Shown here: positions 45,885 through 54,388 of the stretch, piece after piece
Layout: the number at the start of each line of letters is the position of its first letter
Position numbering within the stretch: the stretch's first letter is position 1
From: Tardiphaga robiniae
GTDB taxonomy: Bacteria > Pseudomonadota > Alphaproteobacteria > Rhizobiales > Xanthobacteraceae
Direction of reading: 5' to 3'
Length of the DNA: 64,000 nt
Assembly (NCBI RefSeq): GCF_001618955.1
Contig: NZ_LVYV01000023.1
Location: 310,001 to 374,000 of the forward strand
Notes under the pieces: model-generated
The model's input: the letters and a program-made list of their open reading frames with translations, nothing else
Database searches by the model: none
Told to the model about the DNA's origin: nothing
Translations under genes and position numbers: made by a program

Positions 45885-46907
45885 ATGAGGAAAGCAATTC
45901 TCGCATTGCTGGCGGCTGGCTGCATCATGCCAGTGCTCACGCCCGCGCAGGCGCAAGACAAAACCGTCAATATGAAAGTGTCACTGTGGGTGCCACCGGC
46001 GCATCCGCTGGTGCCGGCCACGCAGGCCTGGGCCGCCGATATCGAGAAGGCCTCGGGCGGCAGCATCAAGATGTCGGTATTCCCCTCCGAGCAGCTCGGC
46101 AAGGCATTCGACCATTACGACATGGCGCGCGACGGCATCGCCGACATCACTTACGTGAATCCCGGCTATCAGCCCGGCCGTTTCCCGATCGCTGCCGCGG
46201 GGCAAATTCCGTTCGTGTTCTCGGAAGGCAAGAAGGGGACGCAGGCATTTAACGAGTGGTACCAGAAATACGCCAAGACCGAGATGAAGGATACGAAACT
46301 CTGCTTCGCCTTCATCCACGCGCCCGGCACGCTGCATGGCAAGAAGAAGATCGTGCTGCCGTCGGACCTCAATGGCGTGAAGGTCCGCCCGGCGCAAAGT
46401 ACCATCGGTGAAATGGTCAAGCTGTTCGGCGGCACCAATGTGCAGGCCTCGGCGCCGGAATCGCGCGATGCGATCGAACGCGGCGTGGCCGACGAGATCG
46501 CGTTCCCGTGGGGATCGATCTTCCTGTTCGGCATCGATAAGGTGGTGAAGTATCACATCGATGCGCCGCTCTATTCGACGGTGTTCACCTACAATATCAA
46601 CCTCGCCAAATACAACTCCATGTCGGACGGGCAGAAGAAGATCATCGACGATCACTGCACCCCGGAATGGGCCGCCAAGGTCACCGACCCTTGGGTGGAC
46701 TACGAGGCTGCCGGCGTTGCCAAGATGAAAGCGCTGCCGGATCACGAGGTCTATCCGCTGACCCCGGAGCAACTTGCTGCCTGGAAGAAGGGAGTCGAGC
46801 CGTTGCACACCGCCTGGTCCGCCGCGGTCAAGAAGGCTGGCGGCGATGCGGATGCGATCGATGCAGAACTCAAGGCGTCGCTGAAGAAGCACAGCGCGGG
46901 GTTGTGA
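45885..46907 (+). CDS. tarP: TRAP transporter substrate-binding protein, TarP-like
   Basis: A 340-residue periplasmic DctP-type binding protein with a signal peptide ending near residue 23 (PAQAQ). Landmarks are VSLWVPPAHPLVPATQAWAADIEKASGG, PGTLHGKKKIVLPSDLNGVKVR (with the Arg that grips the carboxylate of the ligand) and AFPWGSIFLFGIDK. In Rhodopseudomonas palustris the TarPQM system imports p-coumarate and related acids. Assignment to that system rests on neighbours (pobA, cou genes). A REP-like element separates it from tarQ. Confidence 0.88.
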   Translation: MRKAILALLAAGCIMPVLTPAQAQDKTVNMKVSLWVPPAHPLVPATQAWAADIEKASGGSIKMSVFPSEQLGKAFDHYDMARDGIADITYVNPGYQPGRFPIAAAGQIPFVFSEGKKGTQAFNEWYQKYAKTEMKDTKLCFAFIHAPGTLHGKKKIVLPSDLNGVKVRPAQSTIGEMVKLFGGTNVQASAPESRDAIERGVADEIAFPWGSIFLFGIDKVVKYHIDAPLYSTVFTYNINLAKYNSMSDGQKKIIDDHCTPEWAAKVTDPWVDYEAAGVAKMKALPDHEVYPLTPEQLAAWKKGVEPLHTAWSAAVKKAGGDADAIDAELKASLKKHSAGL

Positions 46908-46917
46908 GAGTAGCACC

Positions 46918-47028
46918 GTCGTTCCGGGGCGCGCGCGTGCAACGCGCGTGAACCCGGAACCTCGAGGTGTTCAACCATACCGGGATTCCGGGTTCGCGCG
47001 GGCGTCGCCCGCACGCCCCGGAATGACG
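46918..47028. repeat. REP-like palindromic element, family A, copy 2 (inside the TRAP operon)
   Basis: GTCGTTCCGGGGCGCGCG at the left and CGCACGCCCCGGAATGAC at the right form long complementary arms, with GGGATTCCGGGTTCGCG inside. It lies 11 bases after the tarP stop and about 48 bases before tarQ, so it should be transcribed with both. Confidence 0.85.
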
Positions 47029-47075
47029 AGTTTGTTGCAAGACGAGTTCCGTTCTCCCATGAAATCATATCCCCC

Positions 47076-47642
47076 ATGACCACCACGCCAGAAATCTCCC
47101 AATCCGGCGCCCTCGGTATTTCCCCGGAGCCTCCGCGCAGGAACGTGATGGATCGCTTCATCGATTCCATCGAGTGGATCGCCGCGTTCTTCGTCGGTAT
47201 CGTCGCGTTGAACACCTTCATCGCGGTGTTCATGCGCAAGTTCTTCGCGGTGACGATCCCGGATTACTACAATGTCGGTCAGTTCATGCTCGGCGTGCTG
47301 ATCTTCTGGGGCATCGCCGCGACCAGCTATCGCGGCTCGCACATTACCGTGGATCTGGTATGGGCCAATGCCACGCCGAAATACCAGCGCTGGATCGACG
47401 TGTTCGCAACACTGGTGCTTCTGTTCGTCGTAACGGTGCAGACCTACACGCTGTTCGACAAGGTCACGGATACCTATCGCAGCAATCTTGTCACCATGGA
47501 TCTCCAGCTGCCGGTCTGGCCGTTCTTCCTGTTGTCCTGGATCGGCGACGGCGCCGCCGTGCTGCTGATCGCCATCCGTACCTACCGGCTGATCTTCCAT
47601 CCCGAAGAGATGCACGAACCCGAAATCAAGACGGCAGAGTAA
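47076..47642 (+). CDS. tarQ: TRAP transporter small permease (DctQ/TarQ-like)
   Basis: A 188-residue membrane protein with four helices (AAFFVGIVALNTFIAVFMRKF, MLGVLIFWGIAATSYRGSHI, VFATLVLLFVVTVQTYTLF, WPFFLLSWIGDGAAVLLIAIR). The sequence YRGSHITVDLV is the conserved DctQ loop. It forms a complex with the large permease and uses the sodium gradient, by family knowledge. The large permease gene starts six bases after its stop. Confidence 0.92.
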   Translation: MTTTPEISQSGALGISPEPPRRNVMDRFIDSIEWIAAFFVGIVALNTFIAVFMRKFFAVTIPDYYNVGQFMLGVLIFWGIAATSYRGSHITVDLVWANATPKYQRWIDVFATLVLLFVVTVQTYTLFDKVTDTYRSNLVTMDLQLPVWPFFLLSWIGDGAAVLLIAIRTYRLIFHPEEMHEPEIKTAE

Positions 47643-47647
47643 GTCGC

Positions 47648-48958
47648 ATGGATCTCAGTAACGAAGCGGTTGCCGTCATCGGCTTTGTCAGCCTGTTCGT
47701 GCTGATGTTGCTGCGAGTGCCGGTTGGCATGGCGATGGGCCTGGTGGGCATCACGGGATTTGGCTATCTCACGGGCTTCGCGCCGGCGCTGAAACTGGTC
47801 GGCCAGACTACCATGCGGACGGTGACGGACTATTCCTTTGGCGTGATCCCGATGTTCCTCCTGATGGGCGCCTTCGTCTCGGTGTCCGGCATCAGCCGCG
47901 AGCTGTTTCGCGCGGCCAACACCTTTGTCGGCCACTGGAAGGGTGGCCTCGGCATCGCCACTATTGCGGCCTGCGGCGGCTTTGCCGCGATCTCCGGCTC
48001 GTCGGTAGCGACGGCCGCGACATTCTCCGCCGTTGCCTATCCGGAAATGCGGCGTTTCAATTATCCGCAGAGCTTCGCCACCGGCGTCATCGCCGTGGGC
48101 GGTACGCTCGGTGCGATGCTGCCGCCGTCCACAGTGTTGGCGGTTTACGGCATCATTACCCAGCAGGACATCGGCAAATTGTTCATCGCCGGCATCGTGC
48201 CGGGCCTGCTCGCCATCGTGATGCACATGATAACCATTGCGATCATCGGCGTGGTCAAGCCGGGCTTCTTACCGGCTGGCCCGAAAGCCTCGTGGCGCGA
48301 GCGCGCCGCGGCGATCCGCGATGTTTGGTCGCCATTGTTGCTGTTCGTCTTCGTGATTGGCGGCCTTTATGGTGGCTTCTTCATCCCGACCGAAGCCGGT
48401 GCGGTCGGCGCGGTCGGTGCGTTCATCATCGGCGTACTGCGCGGCAAGCTGAACAAGGACGGCATCCTGCAGTCACTACTACAAGCGACGCGGACCGCGG
48501 CTGCCGTGTTCACCGTGCTCATCGGTGCGCTGTGCTTTGGCTATTTTCTCACCATTACCCAGACCCCGCAGCACGTCACCGAGTTCCTCACCGGTCTCGG
48601 CATCGGCCCCTACGGCGTGCTGGCGCTGATCCTCCTGATGTATCTGGTGCTGGGCTGCCTGATGGATGCCATGGCCATGGTGATCCTCACGGTGCCGATC
48701 GTGTTTCCGGTGATCATGGCGCTTGGTTTCGATCCGATCTGGTTCGGCATCGTCATCGTCATGACCGTCGAGCTCGGCCTGATTCACCCGCCGGTCGGCA
48801 TGAACGTCTTCGTCATCAAGAGTGTGATCAAGGACGTCAGCATGTCGACGATATTCAAAGGCGTGCTGCCATTCGTGTTTACGGACCTGATCCGGCTTGT
48901 GCTGCTGATCCTGTTCCCGCTGATTGCCACCTGGCTGCCGATGCGGATGATTGGGTGA
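47648..48958 (+). CDS. tarM: TRAP transporter large permease (DctM/TarM-like)
   Basis: A 436-residue polytopic permease with about 12 helices. DctM features are LLRVPVGMAMGLVGI, the GSSVATAATFSAVAYPEMRRFNYPQSFATGVIAVGGTLGAMLPPSTVLAVYGI block and HPPVGMNVFVI near the end. ATG at 47648 starts the protein; the longer upstream reading runs through tarQ in another frame and is rejected. It forms the translocation channel with tarQ and receives ligand from tarP. Confidence 0.95.
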   Translation: MDLSNEAVAVIGFVSLFVLMLLRVPVGMAMGLVGITGFGYLTGFAPALKLVGQTTMRTVTDYSFGVIPMFLLMGAFVSVSGISRELFRAANTFVGHWKGGLGIATIAACGGFAAISGSSVATAATFSAVAYPEMRRFNYPQSFATGVIAVGGTLGAMLPPSTVLAVYGIITQQDIGKLFIAGIVPGLLAIVMHMITIAIIGVVKPGFLPAGPKASWRERAAAIRDVWSPLLLFVFVIGGLYGGFFIPTEAGAVGAVGAFIIGVLRGKLNKDGILQSLLQATRTAAAVFTVLIGALCFGYFLTITQTPQHVTEFLTGLGIGPYGVLALILLMYLVLGCLMDAMAMVILTVPIVFPVIMALGFDPIWFGIVIVMTVELGLIHPPVGMNVFVIKSVIKDVSMSTIFKGVLPFVFTDLIRLVLLILFPLIATWLPMRMIG

Positions 48959-48962
48959 TGTC

Positions 48963-49427
48963 ATGATCACACCGCCGCTTGCGACGAAATATGTCTTCAG
49001 CCTGTCGATCAAGGTCGGGGCACCGATCGTGGCCGGCGATCTCGGATATGGCATCCGTCGCGTCATCCCGGTCCTTGGCGGCACCGTGCAGGGTGAGGGC
49101 ATCAAGGGTACGATCCATCCGGGCGGCGCCGATTTCCAGGTCATCCGTCCGGACGGCTTTACCGAGCTTGAAGCAAAATACACGTTCGAACTCGATGACG
49201 GCGCTGTTGTCTATATCGAGAATATCGGCGTCCGCTTCGGGCCGAAGGAACCGCTCGACTGCATTGCGCGCGGCGAGGCCGTCGATCCCGCTTTGATCTA
49301 TTTCCGCTCGGTGCCGAAATTCGAGACCGGGCATCCGAAGTATCGCTGGCTGATGCAGAACCTGTTCATCGGCGTCGGCGCGCGGCATCCGGATCGGGTC
49401 GAATTGGCCGTGCACCAGATATTGTAG
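48963..49427 (+). CDS. DUF3237 family protein
   Basis: A 154-residue cytosolic protein, beta-rich, with GTVQGEGIKGTIHPGGADFQVIRPDGFTELEAKYTFELDDGAVVYIENIG, the DUF3237 core. No activity is known. The ATG at 48963 lies four bases after the tarM stop, so it is part of the same operon. Its constant place with aromatic-acid genes here suggests a role in handling their substrates, but this is inference. Confidence 0.88.
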   Translation: MITPPLATKYVFSLSIKVGAPIVAGDLGYGIRRVIPVLGGTVQGEGIKGTIHPGGADFQVIRPDGFTELEAKYTFELDDGAVVYIENIGVRFGPKEPLDCIARGEAVDPALIYFRSVPKFETGHPKYRWLMQNLFIGVGARHPDRVELAVHQIL

Positions 49428-49594
49428 CGTCGCAGCGCAGCAAGATCCCGGACTACTCGTCGCATTTTAAACGATGTGACAAGGCGATAACTGCCGGCGA
49501 CTTCCTGACGCGTTCGTTTCGCTTACTTTGGCCAGCTTCGTATTGTTAACTCGACTCGACCGGAAAAATCCGGCGATCATCGGGAGGATACAAT

Positions 49595-50530
49595 ATGCTG
49601 AAAGCTTGCGTGCTTGGGTGTTCGATGTCTCTGTTGGCCGTCATGTCGTCTGCATCAGCGCAGGACTGGACCAAATCGAAATGGGGCCCGAATGACGAAA
49701 TCGGCGCCGCCAACTATATGAAGCCGGAACTGGTGAAGTCTGCTGCGCAACTGGTGAAGACCGGCAAGACCTATGCACTCGGCATTCCGGTGGGCGCGGA
49801 TACGCCGGCCTATCCGCCCCGCGGTTTCAAGATCACCGTTGTACAGCCCGGTCAGGCCGGCAATCCCGGGCTCGGTCCCAATCATGCGACCTACAACGAC
49901 GACATGCTCAACGGCTGGGTCGGCGTCGGCAGCCAGATGGATGGGCTCGGCCATCTCGGCGTCAATCACGTCTACTATAACGGCAACAAAATTGCTGACT
50001 TCGGTGATCCCACTGGCCTTAAGAAGCTCGGCATCGACAAGGTGCCACCGCTGGTCACCCGTGGCGTGCTGCTGGACATGGCGGCCTACTACAAGACCGA
50101 CGTGGTCAAGGAAGGCACGGCTTTCAACGTCAAGGAAATCGAGGAGGTCGCCAAGGCGCAGGGCATCGAGATCAGGCAAGGCGACGTCGTGCTGTTCCAC
50201 ACCGGATGGCTCAGCCTGCTCGGCAAGGACGATAAACGCTACAATGCCGGCGAGCCCGGCCTTGGCGCCGAGGGCGCCAAATATCTGACCAGCAAAGGTG
50301 TCGTCGCGGTCGGCGCCGATACCTGGGGCGTCGAGGTGTTGCCGTTCGAAACCGGCAATGTGTTTGAAATCCACCAGATACTGTTGGCGATGAACGGGAC
50401 CTACATCCTCGAAAACATGGACACATCCGAACTGGCCAAGGACAAAGGCTACGAGTTCCTGTTCGTGCTCGGTCAGCCCCGCTTCAAGGGCGGTGTGCAG
50501 AGCATGATCAACCCGGTGGCGATCCGCTAG
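49595..50530 (+). CDS. Cyclase-family (KynB-like) protein with signal peptide
   Basis: A 311-residue protein. The signal peptide ends near residue 22 (SSASAQ), so the protein is periplasmic. The cyclase/formamidase domain carries SQMDGLGHLGVN (metal-binding pattern SQxDGxxH in place of the usual HxGTHxDxxxH), GVLLDMAAY and VVLFHTGWLS, and GADTWGVE. Family members hydrolyse N-formylkynurenine or other amides and esters. Here it could act on an aromatic ester or amide before uptake (inference). A 167-base gap separates it from DUF3237, so it may have its own promoter. Confidence 0.85.
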   Translation: MLKACVLGCSMSLLAVMSSASAQDWTKSKWGPNDEIGAANYMKPELVKSAAQLVKTGKTYALGIPVGADTPAYPPRGFKITVVQPGQAGNPGLGPNHATYNDDMLNGWVGVGSQMDGLGHLGVNHVYYNGNKIADFGDPTGLKKLGIDKVPPLVTRGVLLDMAAYYKTDVVKEGTAFNVKEIEEVAKAQGIEIRQGDVVLFHTGWLSLLGKDDKRYNAGEPGLGAEGAKYLTSKGVVAVGADTWGVEVLPFETGNVFEIHQILLAMNGTYILENMDTSELAKDKGYEFLFVLGQPRFKGGVQSMINPVAIR

Positions 50531-50666
50531 CCATCGTGGGAGAGGCGATCCGGTCTGTTCTGCGGGGCAGGCGAGACCGGATCGCTGTTGTGCACCGGAA
50601 TACCCGACTTTTTGTAGGACGAAATCAGCCCCTATTGCACCGCAAGATTGACTCATTCGGAGTTCG

Positions 50667-50679
50667 TTATAAGATATAA
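50667..50679. promoter_or_regulatory. Candidate CouR-type operator B (TTAT-N5-ATAA)
   Basis: TTATAAGATATAA, 28 bases upstream of the couA-like start. It differs from site A by one base in the non-symmetric centre. Confidence 0.6.
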
Positions 50680-50707
50680 TTATTCTAGCCAGGACCTAAT
50701 CGCGCTC

Positions 50708-51499
50708 ATGAACCAAACCGTCGCCGCTGCCGCCGCCATGCTCCAGATTGAAACCCAGGGTCGCGTGCTGATCGTGGGCCTGAACCGTCCCGCCAAGCGC
50801 AACGCGCTGAACGATGGACTGATCCTGGACATCGAGCGTTGCTTCGCGTCGCTGCCGGAAGACATCGGCGCGGTGGTGGTGCATGGCATCGGCGGGCATT
50901 TTTCCGCGGGTCTCGATCTGTCCGAACTCACCGAGCGCGACGCGACGGCCGGCCTCATGCATTCGCGGATGTGGCACCGGGTGTTCGATATCATCCAGCA
51001 TTGCCGCGTCCCGGTGATCGCCGCACTGCAGGGTGCCGTGATCGGCGGCGGGCTTGAACTGGCTTGCTCCACACATATCCGCGTTGCCGATCCCTCGGTC
51101 TATTACGCGCTGCCGGAAGGCAGCCGCGGCATCTTCGTCGGTGGCGGCGGGTCGATGCGTCTGCCGCGCCTGATCGGTGTGCATCGGATGGCCGATATGA
51201 TGCTCACCGGCCGCGTCTACAAGGCGGAGGAGGGCATGTCGCTCGGCTTCGCGCAGTATCTGACGGAAGCCGGCGGGGCCTTGCCCAAGGCCATCGAGCT
51301 TGCCGAGCGTGTCGCGCAGAACGCACCGTTGACAAATTTTGCCGTGCTGCAGGCCTTGCCGCTGATCGCCGAAGCCAGTCCGCAGACGGGCCTGATGCTC
51401 GAAGCGCTGATGGCCTCGGTGGCGCAGAGCGATCAGGAGGCGAAAAATCGCATCAGGGATTTTCTGGAGCGCAAGGCCGGCAAGGTGAAGCCCGGCTAA
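50708..51499 (+). CDS. couA: Enoyl-CoA hydratase/aldolase, CouA-like
   Basis: A 263-residue crotonase. Oxyanion-hole segments are GIGGHFSAGLDLSEL and QGAVIGGGLELACSTHIRVA; a Glu appears in YALPEGSRGIFVGGGGSMRLPRL, the catalytic position. In R. palustris CouA hydrates p-coumaroyl-CoA, and related enzymes cleave it to 4-hydroxybenzaldehyde and acetyl-CoA. The ATG at 50708 is chosen since an earlier one (50648) would place the operator inside the gene. The CouB-like ligase follows after 65 bases. Symbol assigned by cluster context. Confidence 0.85.
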   Translation: MNQTVAAAAAMLQIETQGRVLIVGLNRPAKRNALNDGLILDIERCFASLPEDIGAVVVHGIGGHFSAGLDLSELTERDATAGLMHSRMWHRVFDIIQHCRVPVIAALQGAVIGGGLELACSTHIRVADPSVYYALPEGSRGIFVGGGGSMRLPRLIGVHRMADMMLTGRVYKAEEGMSLGFAQYLTEAGGALPKAIELAERVAQNAPLTNFAVLQALPLIAEASPQTGLMLEALMASVAQSDQEAKNRIRDFLERKAGKVKPG

Positions 51500-51564
51500 T
51501 CCAGCAAGACGACAACGAACAAAAATAAAAGCAACAATCGGGACGAATACACAGGGCGGAAACA

Positions 51565-53448
51565 ATGTCTGCAAGTGCCGACAAAATCGATCAGACAAAG
51601 CGAACGATAACCGCGCATCCGCTGCGGCCGATTTCCTATGGCGATCCCGCGGTCACCATCGAACGCCACGACGACGGCACCATCTATCTGCGCCCGACCA
51701 ATACGATCGGTGACTATCCGGAACGCGTCACCGATTATCTGCATCACTGGGCCAGGGAGACGCCGGATCGCGTCTTCATGGCCGAGCGCGCGGAAGGCGG
51801 CGGCTGGCGCGAGGTCACTTACGCGCAGATGCTGGATGCCGCGCGCCACATCGCCTCGGCGCTGTTATCGCGTGGGCTGTCCGCCGACAGGCCCATCGTC
51901 ATTCTCTCGGGCAATTCCATCGATCACGCGCTGATCGCTTTCGGTGCGCTCTATGCCGGCATTCCCTATGCGCCGGTGTCGCCGGCTTATTCGCTGGTGT
52001 CGAAGGACTACGGCAAGCTCGGCTATCTCATGAAACTACTGACTCCGGGGCTGGTCTTCGTCGATGACGCCAATGCGTTCACGAACGCCATTCACTTCAA
52101 TGTACTGGCCGACACCGAAGTCGTCGTTTCCACTGGCGCTCTGCCGGACCGGTCGGTGACCAAACTCTCCGATCTGCTCGTGACGCCGGAGGCCGCCAAT
52201 CTCGACGCTGCGAACGCTGCCATCGGTCCTGACACCATCGCGAAGTTTTTGCTGACCTCAGGCTCCACCGGCAATCCGAAGGCTGTGATCAACACCCAGC
52301 GCATGATGTGCGCCAACCAGATCATGCTGCGCGATACGCTGGCCTTCCTCAAGGACGAGCCGCCGGTGATCATCGATTGGTTGCCATGGAATCACACCTT
52401 CGGCGGCAATCACAATATCGGGCTGACGCTGTTCAATGGCGGCTCGATGTATCTCGACGACGGCAAGCCGACGCCCGCGGGCATCGAACAGACAATTCGT
52501 AATCTCCGCGAGATCTCGCCGACGGTCTATTTCAACGTCCCCAAGGGCTATGAATCGCTGCTGCCCTATCTGCGCAAAGATGCAGAGCTGCGTGAAAAAT
52601 TCTTCGCCCGCTTGCATGCGATGTTCTTCAGCGGCGCGGCGCTGTCCGCCTATGTTTGGGACAGCCTCGATGAGCTCTCGGTTCAGACCACCGGCGTGCG
52701 CGTGCCGATGCTGACGGGTCTCGGCGCGACCGAGACCTCACCCTTCTTCATGTGCGTCAATCCCGTGACCAGCCGTTCCGGCCATGTCGGCCTTCCGGTG
52801 CCGGGCAACGAGGCCAAGCTGGTGCCGAACAACGGCAAGATGGAAGTACGCGCCAAGGGGCCGAACATCACGCCCGGCTATTGGCGCGAGCCGGAGTTGA
52901 CGGCGAAAGCGTTCGACGAGGAAGGCTATTACATCTTCGGCGATGCGCTGAAGGCCGTCGATCCCAATGATCTTTCCGCTGGTTTCGATTTCGACGGCCG
53001 CATCTCCGAGGATTTCAAGCTTGGCAGCGGCACCTGGGTCAGCGTCGGCCCGCTGCGTGCACGCTTCGTCGGCACCTGTGCGCCGCTCGTGCGCGACGTG
53101 GTGATCGCGGGTATCAACCGCGATGAACTTGCAGCGCTCGTGATCCTCGATCTCGATGGCTGTCGCATGATCAATCCCGACCTGCCGGCTGGCGATCTTG
53201 CCGCGGCGGCTAATGATCCGATCATCCGCGACGCGTTCTGTGAGCGCCTCACGCGCTTCATGGCCGGCGCCACCGGCTCCTCGACGCGCATCGCCAAGGC
53301 GGTGCTGCTCGACATGCCGCTGTCCATCGATCGCGGCGAGGTCACGGACAAGGGCTCAGTCAATCAACGCGCGGTGCTGGAGCATCGCGCCAAGTTGATC
53401 GACGATATTTATGGAAATCCGGAAGCCGTGAAGGTGATTGCGATTTGA
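51565..53448 (+). CDS. couB: p-Coumaroyl/feruloyl-CoA ligase, CouB-like
   Basis: A 627-residue AMP-forming ligase that would activate hydroxycinnamates. LLTSGSTGNPKAVINTQRMM is the phosphate-binding loop (about residues 229-248), PVIIDWLPWNHTFGGNHNIG and GLGATETSPFFM follow, and the C-terminus carries RGEVTDKGSVNQRAV as in its paralog at 29784. These features set the feruloyl-CoA synthase branch apart from ordinary FadD. It follows the crotonase and precedes the SDR, all in one direction. Confidence 0.88.
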   Translation: MSASADKIDQTKRTITAHPLRPISYGDPAVTIERHDDGTIYLRPTNTIGDYPERVTDYLHHWARETPDRVFMAERAEGGGWREVTYAQMLDAARHIASALLSRGLSADRPIVILSGNSIDHALIAFGALYAGIPYAPVSPAYSLVSKDYGKLGYLMKLLTPGLVFVDDANAFTNAIHFNVLADTEVVVSTGALPDRSVTKLSDLLVTPEAANLDAANAAIGPDTIAKFLLTSGSTGNPKAVINTQRMMCANQIMLRDTLAFLKDEPPVIIDWLPWNHTFGGNHNIGLTLFNGGSMYLDDGKPTPAGIEQTIRNLREISPTVYFNVPKGYESLLPYLRKDAELREKFFARLHAMFFSGAALSAYVWDSLDELSVQTTGVRVPMLTGLGATETSPFFMCVNPVTSRSGHVGLPVPGNEAKLVPNNGKMEVRAKGPNITPGYWREPELTAKAFDEEGYYIFGDALKAVDPNDLSAGFDFDGRISEDFKLGSGTWVSVGPLRARFVGTCAPLVRDVVIAGINRDELAALVILDLDGCRMINPDLPAGDLAAAANDPIIRDAFCERLTRFMAGATGSSTRIAKAVLLDMPLSIDRGEVTDKGSVNQRAVLEHRAKLIDDIYGNPEAVKVIAI

Positions 53449-53497
53449 TTGAAAGCCACCAACGAGCGGCAGAGAAATCGAAACACGGGAGGATATC

Positions 53498-54259
53498 ATG
53501 CAACTGAAGAACCAGGCCGCCATCGTCACCGGCGGCGCATCCGGCCTCGGCGCGGCAACGGCCCGCAGGCTCGCTGCGCAAGGCGCAAAGGTCGCGCTGC
53601 TCGATCTCAACACAACGCTTGCCGACACCGTTGCAAAGGAGATCGGCGGCATCGCCATTTCCTGCGACGTGTCCGACGCCGCCTCTGCTGAAGCCGCGGT
53701 CGTCGCCGCCGCCAAGGCGCACGGCCCGGCGCGTGTGCTGGTGAACTGCGCCGGCATCGGCGTCGCCAAGCGCGTGATTGGCCGCGATGGTCCGATGGCG
53801 CTCGGCGATTTCGACAAGGTGATCCGCGTCAACCTTATTGGCTCCTTCAACATGATCCGCCTGGCAACGGACCCGATGTCCAAGCTGGAGCCGCTGGAAA
53901 CCGGCGAGCGCGGCGTTGTGATCTCGACGGCCTCGGTGGCGGCCTATGACGGCCAGATCGGCCAGTCCGCCTATTCGGCGTCCAAGGGCGGGATTGTCGG
54001 CATGACGCTGCCCATCGCCCGCGAAATGGCGCAGTTCGGCATTCGCGTGCTGACCATCGCGCCGGGCCTGTTCATGACGCCGCTTTTGGCCGGCCTGCCG
54101 CAGGAGGCGCAGGACAGTCTCGCCGCGGCGATCCCGTTCCCGCGCCGGCTCGGCCATGCCGACGAATTCGCGTCTCTCGCACTGCACATGATCGATAATC
54201 CGTATCTGAACGGCGAGGTGGTCCGGCTCGACGCCTCGCTGCGCATGGCGCCACGTTAA
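53498..54259 (+). CDS. SDR oxidoreductase, 3-hydroxyacyl-CoA dehydrogenase type
   Basis: A 253-residue SDR, paralog of the gene at 27898. It shows TGGASGLG, NCAGIG, STASVAAYDGQIGQSAYSASKGG (catalytic Ser and YSASK) and the same C-terminus LNGEVVRLDASLRMAPR. It would oxidise a 3-hydroxyacyl-CoA formed from the hydrated cinnamoyl-CoA, which would allow a beta-oxidation branch. GGGAGG precedes the ATG. It lies 50 bases after the ligase. Confidence 0.9.
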   Translation: MQLKNQAAIVTGGASGLGAATARRLAAQGAKVALLDLNTTLADTVAKEIGGIAISCDVSDAASAEAAVVAAAKAHGPARVLVNCAGIGVAKRVIGRDGPMALGDFDKVIRVNLIGSFNMIRLATDPMSKLEPLETGERGVVISTASVAAYDGQIGQSAYSASKGGIVGMTLPIAREMAQFGIRVLTIAPGLFMTPLLAGLPQEAQDSLAAAIPFPRRLGHADEFASLALHMIDNPYLNGEVVRLDASLRMAPR

Positions 54260-54275
54260 GCCTGCGGCAAAGCAT

Positions 54276-54310
54276 CAGTGCGCCGGCCCTTTACCGGTAA
54301 GGGCGCACTG
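54276..54310 (+). other. Intercistronic hairpin upstream of the first binding-protein gene
   Basis: CAGTGCGCC (54276-54284) pairs perfectly with GGCGCACTG (54302-54310); the interior TTTACC/GGTAA adds a bulged stem. No T-run follows. It lies between the SDR stop and the couP-like gene and could be an RNA processing or stability element. Confidence 0.55.
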
Positions 54311-54388
54311 ACCTAAAGAAGGGGCTGATCAACCAGCCGAACTTTGATTTAGCTGAGAACATAAAAAATAACCTGGAGGGAGAGACCC

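Noticed and set aside
47174-47647. Long N-terminal extension of the TRAP large permease
   Set aside because: It is an out-of-frame reading of tarQ; the ATG at 47648 starts the first membrane helix typical of the family.
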